From positions 1 to 42,125 of the forward strand of contig RHMC01000052.1 in assembly GCA_003719395.1 (NCBI GenBank): a DNA stretch of 42,125 nucleotides. Reading direction: 5' to 3'. The stretch comes from Streptomyces altiplanensis (GTDB taxonomy: Bacteria > Actinomycetota > Actinomycetes > Streptomycetales > Streptomycetaceae). Below the pieces are notes generated by a model. The model saw only the letters and a program-made list of their open reading frames with translations, made no database searches and had not been told where the DNA came from. This document shows positions 34,485 through 42,125 of the stretch, piece by piece (position 1 is the stretch's first letter; each line of letters begins with the position of its first letter). Made by a program: the position numbers and the translations under genes.

Positions 34485-34862
34485 ATGCCTTTCCCGTACG
34501 GTGACATCGACAGCCTGGAGACGTTCCTCTCGAAGGTCCGCTTCGGGGCCCTCATGACCGTCCCCGCGTACCTGGCGCTCCTGTTCTTCCTCGCCGGGGA
34601 GGAGGGCTGGCACTGGAGCTTCCTCGTGCTGTGCGTACTGCCGCCCCTCACGGCGTTCCTCGGCTTCCGCGCCAAGCGCGACATCCGCCCGGGGCTCGCG
34701 ACGGCGGCCCTCGCCCTGGCCGTCGCGCCCCTCCCGCTGGTCGCCGCCATCGAGCTGCTAGCCGTGCCGGCCGCCCGGGGCTTCCCCTCCGGGCCGTGGC
34801 ACGGCCCGGAGGAAGGCGCCCGCGAGGAGGAGGGCGAGGGGGACGCGCGGGAAGCGCCCTAG
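34485..34862 (+). CDS. Small membrane protein, unknown
   Basis: A 125-residue protein with three hydrophobic segments (GALMTVPAYLALLFFLAG, WSFLVLCVLPPLTAFLGF and LATAALALAVAPLPLVAAIE) and an acidic tail, EEGAREEEGEGDAREAP. It begins at ATG 34485, 16 bases after the WXG gene with GGGAGGA, so it is probably cotranscribed. Its stop overlaps the converging PadR gene end by four bases. Function unknown; perhaps it is an accessory of the WXG protein. Confidence 0.8.
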   Translation: MPFPYGDIDSLETFLSKVRFGALMTVPAYLALLFFLAGEEGWHWSFLVLCVLPPLTAFLGFRAKRDIRPGLATAALALAVAPLPLVAAIELLAVPAARGFPSGPWHGPEEGAREEEGEGDAREAP

Positions 34863-35889
34863 ACCTCCGGGTTCCGCAGGACCGCGCCGATGTGGGCCGC
34901 CGCTGTGGACAGGTGGCGGCGTGCCTCGCGGATCTGGTCCTCCGTCACGCCCCGGTCGCGGGCCGCGTCGCGGATGTCGTCGCGGAAGCGGTCCAGGAGG
35001 CGCTCCAGGTCGCGGGCCGGGTCTCCGGACGGGGGCTCCTGGGCCCACTCGGGCTCCGCGGGCGCGTCCGTGCGCGCGGGCCTCGGCCTCGGCAGGCTCC
35101 GTGACCGGCCCGGTGTCCGGCGCCGCGTCCCGCTCCGGCCCGGGCTGCGGCCGGCCGCCGAAGAAGCCGAACTCCTTGGTGACCTCGCCGACACCCTCCC
35201 GTACCCCCTTCGGCCAGTCACCCCGCGCGAAGTGGTCCTGCACCTGCTCCTGCACCCGCTGTGCGATCCGCTGCATCTGCTCCTGCGCCTTCTCCTGGGC
35301 CTGCTGGGCCTGGTGGCGCGCCTGCTGCGCGTCCTCGCGGGCGCGGCGGCTCTCGTCCTTCGCGCGGCGCGCCTGCTCCTTCCACTCCTGCTTCGCCCTG
35401 CGCAGCTCCTCCTTCGCCGCGTGCCACGCCTCGCTGTCGCCGAGCCCGTCGCCGAACGCGCCCTCGCGGCCGCTCCCCCCGGGCTGCGACGCGGTGTCGC
35501 GGCAGGGTCTCGCTCGCGGCGGCCCGCATCTCGCGGCGCAGGTTGCCCGCCGCGCCGCGTACGTCGTCGAGGATCTCGGCGGCCAGCTCGGAGACCGACT
35601 CACGGATCTCCAGCTCCAGGTCCGCCAGTTCACCGCCGCGGCCGGCCAGTTCGGCGCGGCCCGCGTCGGTGATCGAGTAGACCTTGCGGCCGCCCTCGGT
35701 GGCGTGGGTGACCAGGCCCTCGGCCTCCAGTTTGGCGAGGCGCGGGTAGACGGTGCCGGCGGAGGGGGCGTACAGGCCCTGGAAACGCTCCTCCAGGAGG
35801 CGGATCACTTCGTAACCGTGGCGCGGAGCCTCGTCGAGCAGCTTGAGGAGGTACAGGCGCAGACGGCCGTGGGCGAAGACGGGAGGCAT
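34859..35889 (-). CDS. PadR-family regulator with long C-terminal coiled coil, frameshifted
   Basis: A regulator of about 340 residues if read through two breaks. The N terminus is a PadR winged helix: FAHGRLRLYLLKLLDEAPRH, GYEVIRLLEERFQG and TVYPRLAKLEAEGLVTH. After ILDDVRGAAGNLRREMRAAA the frame shifts near 35505; the next frame carries a long charged coiled coil (AKEELRRAKQEWKEQARRAK, then QQARHQAQQAQEKAQEQMQR). A second shift near 35075 leads to PARDLERLLDRFRDDIRDAA and ends AAAHIGAVLRNPEV. The start is ATG 35889, one base after the DUF4097 stop, giving a two-gene operon. Confidence 0.85.
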
Positions 35890-35890
35890 G

Positions 35891-36807
35891 TCAGAGCACC
35901 TTCTTGTCGGCCGGGGTGTGAGTGAGCGGGGTGTCCGTGGGCGGGGTGCCCGTGGGCGGGGCGCCGTCGGCCTCCGCGCCGTGCGGGTCCTGGCCGGCCG
36001 GCGGGCGGCGCAGCAGGGCGATGGCGCCGGAGACGGTCGTCGCGCGCAGCCGGCCGTCACCCGTGCCCAGCCTGCCCGTGATCCTCTTCGCGCCCCACTG
36101 GCCGCTGACCCGCAGGCCCTCGAAGGCGTTGGAGAGGGAGCCGCTCGCCGTGTTCGCCTCGACCGTCGCGTCGGCCGGGTGCGGCAGACGGATGGCGACC
36201 CCGCCGGAGACCGTGGTCAGGGCGATGTCGGTGGGTTTCCCGGCGGGGGCCACGTCGACGACCATGTCGCCGTTGACGGAGTCGGCCCGTACGGAGGAAC
36301 CGGAGCCGTCGACCACGGTCAGGTTCCCGGAGACGGAGTGGAAGCGGAGGCTGCCGGTGACGCCCTGGGCCTCCAGGCTGCCCGAGACCGTGTCGGCGCG
36401 GACGGCGCCGGAGAGACCGACGAGGGTGGTGTCGCCGCTGATGCCGCGCACGGCCGTACGTCCGCGGATCCCGGAGACGACGCGCCGGCGCCGAACACGC
36501 CGACCTCGACGGAGGTCCCGGCGGGGACGGCGAGGGAGACGACCGCGCTGCGCTGCCGGTTCTTGGGGTCGAGCCACTTGAGGAAGTCGTGCCGGGGCAG
36601 GTCCTCGTACGCGACGGTGAGGATGCCGTCCCGGTGGGTCACGGTCAGCGGCGGGCCCTCGATCCCGGACACTTCGAGGCGGGCGGGACCCTCCTCGACG
36701 CCGACGACGTTCACCGTCCCGTTGACGATGCGCACGCTGAGTGCCGTCACCGGGTCCTCGAAGGTGAGTTTTCGCGGCTCGGCGACCGCCCACGTCGGCT
36801 CTGTCAT
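35891..36807 (-). CDS. DUF4097-family beta-helix protein, frameshifted
   Basis: A protein of about 305 residues. The N-terminal part is MTEPTWAVAEPRKLTFEDPV and VRIVNGTVNVVGVEEGPARL. Near 36483 the frame changes; the continuation is repeated strand-turn units typical of DUF4097 (GISGDTTLVGLSGAVRADTV, GSLRFHSVSGNLTVVDGSGS and so on), a parallel beta-helix. The C terminus is Pro/Thr-rich. DUF4097 proteins often sit beside PadR or anti-sigma genes; the molecular role is unknown. The gene is upstream of padR in the same operon; ATG 36807. Confidence 0.85.
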
Positions 36808-36840
36808 GCTGCCCTCCCCATCTGACTGGACAGACGCAAC

Positions 36841-36874
36841 ATATCGCGTCTACGAATAAACACGATATATCGCG
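36841..36874. promoter_or_regulatory. Repeat-containing promoter of the DUF4097-padR operon
   Basis: ATATCGCG occurs at 36841-36848 and again at 36867-36874, the second overlapping the perfect palindrome CGATATATCG (36863-36872). This is an A/T-rich island in a very G/C-rich region 35-70 bases upstream of the DUF4097 start. It is the likely promoter and PadR autoregulatory site. Confidence 0.7.
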
Positions 36875-36957
36875 GCTCTCCGAAGTCAAGGGACGCATCG
36901 ACGCGGGCAGCCCACTCATACGCGCCGAATGCGGGCAAAGTGCCCTAGCGTGAGGGC

Positions 36958-37832
36958 ATGGACGCGACATCCGGATCCGGGCCCGCGGGGGCCTTGCTGC
37001 TGTGCGGGGCCGAGCCCGATGCGGTACGCCCCGCAGCCCGTCTGCTGCGCGAGCAGCTGCTGCTGGCCCCGGCCGGTGAGCGGAGCGGCAGGAGCGGTTC
37101 TGCGGAGCGGTGGAGCGTGCTCGTACCCGAGGGCAGGCCGTGGCTGGACGGCGGTGAGCCGGTCGACCGGGTGCTGGCGGGCTGGGCCACGGCGCTCGCC
37201 GTCGGCGTCAGCTGGCCGGTCCTCGCCCTGTGGTGGGACGCGGACTGGGCCGGCTTCACGCTCGCTTCGGGTTTCCGGCGCCAGGTCGGCTACGTATGGC
37301 TGGCGGACGGCACGCCGGCGGGCGAGGACGAGGCGATGCGCACGTTCGCGGCACGGCTCGGGCTCGACCCGGTGCTCGACATGGAGGCCCTGGAGGCGCT
37401 CACCCGGCCCGACCCCGACGCGGACGCCAGGGCCCGCCTGCTCGGTGTGATCGCCGAGCTGTCCGCTCGGGCCTCGCGCTCCCCGCGGGCCTGGCCCCCG
37501 GCGAACCGGCCGCCCGGCTGCGGGAGGCGGCGCTGGCGCAGCCGGACACGGAACCGGTCGAGTGGCAGGGCCGGTGCGATGCGGTCCGTACGGAAGCGGG
37601 CACGGCCGAGGACGGCTCCACCGGCGGCCCCGCCGGCCCCTGGACGCGCGGCCCCGGGACCCGCGTGCTGATCGCGGCCCAGCTGGCGGCCGGTGTCCCG
37701 CTCGCCCTGTGGGGCCTGCGGCGGCGCAGCGGCGGCTGGACGTTCGCGGGGGCGGTGCTGGTGGCGCAGGGCGCGCTGGGCCTGGCGTACGAGCGGATGC
37801 GCGCCGGCCGGGCGCGCGCCCGCGACCGGTGA
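36958..37832 (+). CDS. Hypothetical protein with C-terminal membrane segment(s), frameshifted
   Basis: A protein of about 290 residues. The first 170 or so residues (GALLLCGAEPDAVRPAARLL, LAGWATALAVGVSWPVLALW and QVGYVWLADGTPAGEDEAMR) lie in one frame. Near 37455-37475 the frame changes to RSGLALPAGLAPGEPAARLR and runs to the end, with a hydrophobic C-terminal stretch (TRVLIAAQLAAGVPLALWGL and WTFAGAVLVAQGALGLAYER) suggesting one or two membrane helices. The start is ATG 36958. I do not recognise the family. Confidence 0.75.
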
Positions 37833-37841
37833 GGCGAGGAG

Positions 37842-38024
37842 CTACTCGTCCTCGTCCTCGTCGTCCAGGCGGGCCAGCCAGGTCGCGAGGCGCTCGACGG
37901 GGACCTCGAAGTCCGGGTTGAGGTCGACGAACGTACGCAGCTGCTCGGCGAGCCACTCGAAGGTGACTTCCTCCTCGCCGCGCCGCTTCTCCAGCTCCTC
38001 GATGCCTCGGTCGGTGAAGTACAA
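37842..38024 (-). CDS. DUF6104-family small protein
   Basis: A 60-residue acidic protein: LYFTDRGIEELEKRRGEEEV then LAEQLRTFVDLNPDFEVPVE and an Asp/Glu tail (DDEDEDE). Homologues of this length begin MYFTDRG. I therefore chose TTG 38024, which has GGAG upstream; the frame continues to 38084, but that N terminus looks unrelated. Function unknown. It converges with the preceding gene, with only nine bases between the stops. Confidence 0.82.
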   Translation of the reverse strand: MYFTDRGIEELEKRRGEEEVTFEWLAEQLRTFVDLNPDFEVPVERLATWLARLDDEDEDE

Positions 38025-38161
38025 GGTGGTGCTCCGTGGGGTGGACAGGGGTGGACAGCGGTTGTTCCAAGCCAGGATAGGCACTGATCCCCGGGACCTC
38101 GCGCTCGTACCCGGCAGCGATTACCCTTCACCATTCATCGCGTGGGGGAGCGGGGGACGCT

Positions 38162-38590
38162 GTGGCCAATGGGATCGCACAGGTTCGGCTCGACGACGGG
38201 ACCGTCGTCTGGGCCCGTGTCAGCGAGGTGCAGGAACTGGACCGGGGCGGCGGCTTCCGGGACACCGGGATCGGCGACCGGGTCGTCTCCATGGCGGGCG
38301 GGCTGACCGACGTCGTCCAGGGCGTGGTGCAGTCGCTGCGCGCCGGGCTGCGCCCCACCGCCCCCGTCGAGGTCGCCGTGACCTTCGGTATCGAACTGTC
38401 CGCGCAGTCCGGCAAGGTGATCGGGGTCCTCGCGGACGGCGGAGGCACGGCGTCCGTATCCGTGTCCCTGACCTGGACCGAACCGGTCGCGGACCCGGTC
38501 GCGGACCCGGGCACGGGCGCGGGACCGGATCCGGGGCCGGGCGCAGGGCCGGTGTCCGTGCCCCGGCCGACCGCCCCCGGCGCGGTATGA
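38162..38590 (+). CDS. Trypco1 domain protein (trypsin-co-occurring, CU044_2847 family)
   Basis: A 142-residue protein. The first 105 residues form the Trypco1 domain (AQVRLDDGTVVWARVSEVQE, then FRDTGIGDRVVSMAGGLTDV, VEVAVTFGIELSAQSGKVIG), a beta-rich domain found beside trypsin-like proteases in actinobacterial conflict systems. The C-terminal 35 residues are Pro/Gly/Ala-rich. The start is GTG 38162. It precedes the protease by seven bases and so heads the operon; it is probably an inhibitor, sensor or substrate of the protease. Confidence 0.88.
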   Translation: MANGIAQVRLDDGTVVWARVSEVQELDRGGGFRDTGIGDRVVSMAGGLTDVVQGVVQSLRAGLRPTAPVEVAVTFGIELSAQSGKVIGVLADGGGTASVSVSLTWTEPVADPVADPGTGAGPDPGPGAGPVSVPRPTAPGAV

Positions 38591-38597
38591 GCGCGCC

Positions 38598-40874
38598 GTG
38601 AACCCCTTCGACGAGATGGTGCGCCCCTCGCTCGTACGCATTGCCGCGCCCGGAGGCGGGTATGACCCGCACGGCGCCCACTACTGGGGCAGTGGTTTCT
38701 TCATCGCCCCCGGCTGGGTGCTGACCTGCGCCCATGTCGTGGGAAAGGGGGAGGCCGCGGTGTGGAGGGGAGAGCGCGCACTGGGCATCACGTGGCAGGG
38801 CGGCGTGACCACGGGCGAGGTCGTCCTTGCCAAGCCGCGGCCCGCCGACCCCGAAGAGCCCCCGTACCACTGGGAGTTCCCCGACATCGCACTGGTCCGC
38901 GTCCCGGACGCGCGGGACGCCGCCTGCGTCTGGCTCGGTGAGCGGCCCCCGGCCGTCCCCGCCGACGTGAGCCTGCACGGCTGGTCCAGGGAGACCGGCG
39001 ACCTCGGCATACGGCACGGCGTCGGCCGGGCCCACGCCACCGACGGCAAGGCGCTGCTGCTGCGCGGCAGTCTGCCCGTCGAGGGCTGCTCGGGAGGCCC
39101 CGTCGTCGACCTGGTCCACGGCGCCGTCATCGGCATGAACAAGGGGCGGGCGGAGCACGAGGGGGCCGCCGTGCCCATCACGGCCCTGCGCGACCTGCAC
39201 GACCTGCCGGGCGGCGGCATCCTCACACCGTCCTGCGCGAGCTCGACCGCCGCCACCTGCGCCGGTTCCGCAGCACCACGGCCGGCGGCTGGACCAGGGC
39301 GCAGGCCGGCCTGCGGGCCAAGGGCGCCCCCGGGTTCGGGCCCGCCGTGCGCGCGCACCTCTTCGGCCGGTTCGCCGAACTGCCGCCGCCCACCGGGCCC
39401 GGCGAGGTCATGACCCTCGCGGACGACGTCAAACGCCGTGTGCTGCACCGCGACTACCAGTCACCCGTCGAACACGACCCGCGCACCTGGCGCGACGGCG
39501 CCGGGCTGCTGTACGACCTGCGCGGCCAGGAGGGCGGGCACGACCTCGACGTCGACGCGGTGCTGCTGTACGCCGCCAAGGTCGTCAGGCACCTCGCGAG
39601 CCGGGAGCGGGACCGTGACGGGTCCGGAAGCCCCCACCGGGCCGCTCTCGCCGGGCTCGGTGAGTGGATCACCACCCAGGGCGAGTCGGCGCACCAGGCG
39701 ATCCGCGAGGCGATCGCGCAGGTCCTGGACCTCCGTGAGGAGGACGCGCCCGGGCCGGGATCCGGGGCGGAGCCGGGGCCCGGCGCGGATCCCGGGCCCA
39801 CGTTCGGGTCCGTACGGGAGCGCCCGGCCGGGCAGGCCCGCGCCGACGTGCTCGTCGAGATCGACCCGGTGCACTACGGCGACCGCTACCCGTGGCGCGT
39901 CAAGCTCCTCTACGAGGGGCGGACCGTCAGCCCGCTGTACGGCGACGACCGCGGTGTGCCCCGCTCCCGCCTCCGCGAGACCCTGCGCGAGCCGCTCGCC
40001 GACGCCCTGCGCCGCGGGGACAGCGGGGAGCACCTCGCGGCGGTCGAGGCCCTGCTGCCGCGCGAGCTGTTCGACGAACCCCTCGACACCTGGCGGCTGT
40101 CGCCCGAGGACGAGGTCTTCGACGAGCACAGCATGGCGCTGGGGGAGCGCCGCATCGTCGTCATACGGGACCGCAGGCGCCGCGACCGCCCCCGCGAGCC
40201 CCGAATGGCGCCGCCGCTGGAAGGCCGCCGTCCGCGGGCCAGCTCAGCGTCGTGCCGCTGCGCGGCGAGGTCCCCGCGTCCGGGCACGGCCCCGGCGCCG
40301 CCGGGAGTCCCGCAGGGCCGCGTACGCCAGGCTGTCCGACGCGGGGGACGGCACCGTGCCCGTGTACTGCGGGCCCGTCGGCAGCGGTGACGGGCTCGAC
40401 GCGATGGCCGCCGCGCTCGCCGCCGGGCACCCGCTCGCACTGTGGCGCAGATGCGGCCGGGACCACAGCGACTGCCGGGAGTTCCAGACGCGCGCCGACG
40501 AACTGCTGGCACGCGCCGACGGCGTGGACGGACTGCACCGGCACATACGTGCCCTGCGCATCATCTCCATGGACCCCGACGCCACACCCGACACGGTCTC
40601 GGAAGCGGCCTGGGCCGGCTCCATGGCCGTACTTTTCGACCCGCCCGACCGCCCGCCGTACGACGGTGTGCCGCTGAGGGTGAGCAGCAGCAGTCCGGCC
40701 CGGAACATGACGGCCCGTCGGGACGGGCCTCGAACGCCCGGACGGTTCCCGGGGACCGGGCCGGAACCCGGGTCGGCAGAGCGGGACTTCAGCGATAACC
40801 TCGGCAGCCCCGACAGCCGCACGACCGTCGGAACCGGCTCCGTTCCCACCTACCCGCGAGGTGAAACTCAGTGA
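38598..40874 (+). CDS. Trypsin-like protease with VMAP-C-type region, frameshifted
   Basis: A long protein (about 760 residues read through). The N-terminal 200 residues are a trypsin-like serine protease with catalytic triad His46 (WVLTCAHVVG), Asp96 (FPDIALVRV) and Ser165 (GCSGGPVVD). After GGGIL, a missing C near 39224 shifts to LHTVLRELDRRHLRRF and a middle region (VMTLADDVKRRVLHRDYQSP, IDPVHYGDRYPWRVKLLYEG). Further breaks lie near 40205 and between about 40235 and 40315. The C terminus has VPVYCGPVGSG, HPLALWRRCGRDHSDCREF and VLFDPPDRPPYDG, which I associate with VMAP-C. GTG 38598. The end overlaps the next gene by four bases. Confidence 0.85.
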
Positions 40875-41907
40875 CAGACTGGCGGATCTATCGCGGCGCG
40901 GGAATGCCGCACGACGGAGTCCAGCGGTTACCCGGCCCGCCTCCGTGGCGTGATTTCGCCGCTGTGGGACCGGACGCGGACGCCGCCGACCCCGCGGCCG
41001 CCGACCCCAGCGCCGCCCGCAGACTCGGCGTCCAGCGCCGTCTGGTGGAGAACCACCACCCCAGGCCCGCCGAGGTCGACGCGGTCAACGCGGCGCTGTA
41101 TCTGCGCCGTCCGCTGCTGGTGACGGGCAACCCGGGCACCGGGAAGTCCACCCTGGCGCAGGCCGTCGCGCACGAACTCGGCCTCGGCCGTGTCCTGCGC
41201 TGGCCCATCGTCAGCCGTTCCGCGCTCCAGGACGGGCTCTACCGCTACGACGCCATCGGCGCCTCCAGGACGTGCAGCTGGAACGGGCGCAGGGCGTACC
41301 CGGGGCGGCCGCCCCGGCCCCCTCGGCGCCCTCGAGCATTGGCTCGTACGTACGCCTCGGGCCGCTCGGCACCGCGCTGCTGCCGTCCGAACAGCCGCGG
41401 GTGCTGCTCGTCGACGAACTCGACAAGAGCGACCTCGACCTGCCCAACGACCTGCTGAACGCCCTGGAAGAGGGCGAGTTCGCCATTCCCGAGCTGGAGC
41501 GCATCGCCGACCGCGAGCCGGTCGTGGACGTCCTGACCGACGACGGCCGCAAGGCGGCCGTGCGCGGCGGCCGGGTCCGCTGCACGACCTTCCCGTTCAT
41601 CGTCCTCACCTCCAACGGCGAGCGGGACTTCCCCGCCGCGCTGCTCCGCCGCTGCATTCAGCTGGAGCTCGAACCGCCCGGCGAGGAACAGCTCACCGCC
41701 ATGGTCGAGGCGCACCTCGGCAGTGACGCGGCGATCGAGGGGCGGGATCTGATCGAGCGGTTCCTGGGCCGCGCACCGGGCGAGGTCATCGCCGCCGACC
41801 AGCTCCTCAACGCGCTCTACCTCACCCAGCACGCCCCTCGCGCGGAGCGCGTCACGCGGGAACGCATCGCCGAAATGCTCATGCGGCCACTCGACCGCCC
41901 GAGGTGA
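40871..41907 (+). CDS. MoxR-like AAA+ ATPase, frameshifted
   Basis: An AAA+ ATPase of about 345 residues of the MoxR/RavA type. Walker A is LVTGNPGTGKST (about residues 84-95), Walker B is RVLLVDELDKSD, sensor 1 is PFIVLTSNGERDFP, and a candidate arginine finger lies in ALLRRCIQLEL. The front part ends YRYDAIG; one C is missing near 41262-41268, after which the other frame reads RLQDVQLERAQGVPG. GTG 40871 overlaps the protease stop (GTGA), so the two are translationally coupled. In conflict systems this ATPase is thought to remodel or activate partners. Confidence 0.88.
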
Positions 41908-41914
41908 GGACCGG

Positions 41915-42125
41915 ATGGACCTGGGGGAACTTGTCGGCAGGCTGAGGAGCGGCGGCCTCGACCCCACGGCCGAGGAGGTCGCGGAGGCGTCTGGCTGGCC
42001 CGGTGGCTTCCGCCGGGCCGTACGCCGACGGGTGTCCCCGGCGGCCCCCCGGAGGAGGACCGGGACGCGGACGGGGCCGGGCGGGTGGCCCGGCCCGATC
42101 CGGCCGGCCCCGGCGCCGGACCGGA
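41915..42125 (+). CDS. SAV_2336-like protein, 5' end only, frameshifted
   Basis: The gene starts at ATG 41915, seven bases after the ATPase stop with GAGG upstream, and runs off the window. The first residues (MDLGELVGRLRSGGLDPTAE) and then EVAEALWLARWLPPG, if one C is restored near 41988-41992, match the N terminus of SAV_2336-type proteins that follow MoxR ATPases in these operons. The uncorrected frame reads EASGWPGGFRR. Only about 70 residues are visible, so domains downstream are unknown. Confidence 0.65.
   Translation, partial: MDLGELVGRLRSGGLDPTAEEVAEASGWPGGFRRAVRRRVSPAAPRRRTGTRTGPGGWPGPIRPAPAPDR

Noticed and set aside
1..42125. CRISPR arrays, tRNA or rRNA genes, insertion sequences, integrases
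   Set aside because: No regularly spaced repeats, cloverleaf sequences, transposase motifs or terminal inverted repeats were seen on either strand.

Overview
This is a GC-rich chromosomal segment of a Streptomyces species. From memory, the gene order follows the S. coelicolor chromosome from about SCO5235 to the low SCO527x genes: GH3 hydrolase, nagB, PdtaS-like kinase, wblE, diacylglycerol kinase, sigH with its anti-sigma partner, family 2B encapsulin, prenyl synthase, sodN/sodX, an amino-acid ABC transporter and NADP-malic enzyme. This is therefore mostly core chromosome rather than an island. GTG starts, GGAGG ribosome sites and strongly biased third positions fit that reading.

Layout. 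1-2.9 kb: GlcNAc/aminosugar catabolism (GH3 hydrolase end, nagB, SIS-domain isomerase/deaminase) with two DasR-type dre sites. 2.9-8.6 kb: signalling (histidine kinase, WblE, sigH with prsH/ushX) plus a lipid kinase. 8.6-11.7 kb: Na+/H+ antiporter, PLP enzyme, peptidoglycan amidase. 12-14.5 kb: a two-gene nanocompartment locus, in which a family 2B encapsulin with an embedded cNMP-like domain is followed at once by a polyprenyl synthase, its probable cargo. 14.6-21.6 kb: a GNAT enzyme, two TetR regulators with divergent targets and readable operators, NmrA-like and winged-helix proteins. 21.6-24.7 kb: a collapsed HNH nuclease gene, nickel SOD with its maturation protease, a CGNR regulator and a methyltransferase. 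24.8-30.4 kb: polar amino-acid ABC importer, malic enzyme, MDR oxidoreductase. 30.5-34.9 kb: secreted GH5 glycosidase, a small HTH/Clp-N operon behind twin palindromes, and an ESX-like WXG protein group. 34.9-38 kb: PadR/DUF4097 operon and small unknowns. 38.2-42.1 kb: a conflict-type system of Trypco1, trypsin/VMAP-C, MoxR ATPase and the start of a SAV_2336-like protein.

A caution affects the whole annotation. More than twenty otherwise intact genes are broken by one-base frame changes, often at G/C runs, and the reading continues with normal family sequence in another frame. I read most of these as sequencing or assembly indels rather than natural decay. Frame-shifted genes are given as single features spanning both parts. 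The HNH gene is the exception: it lacks its catalytic core as well as its frame.

The two loci of most biological interest are the encapsulin/prenyl synthase pair, which has no terpene cyclase beside it, and the protease-ATPase conflict system at the right edge.
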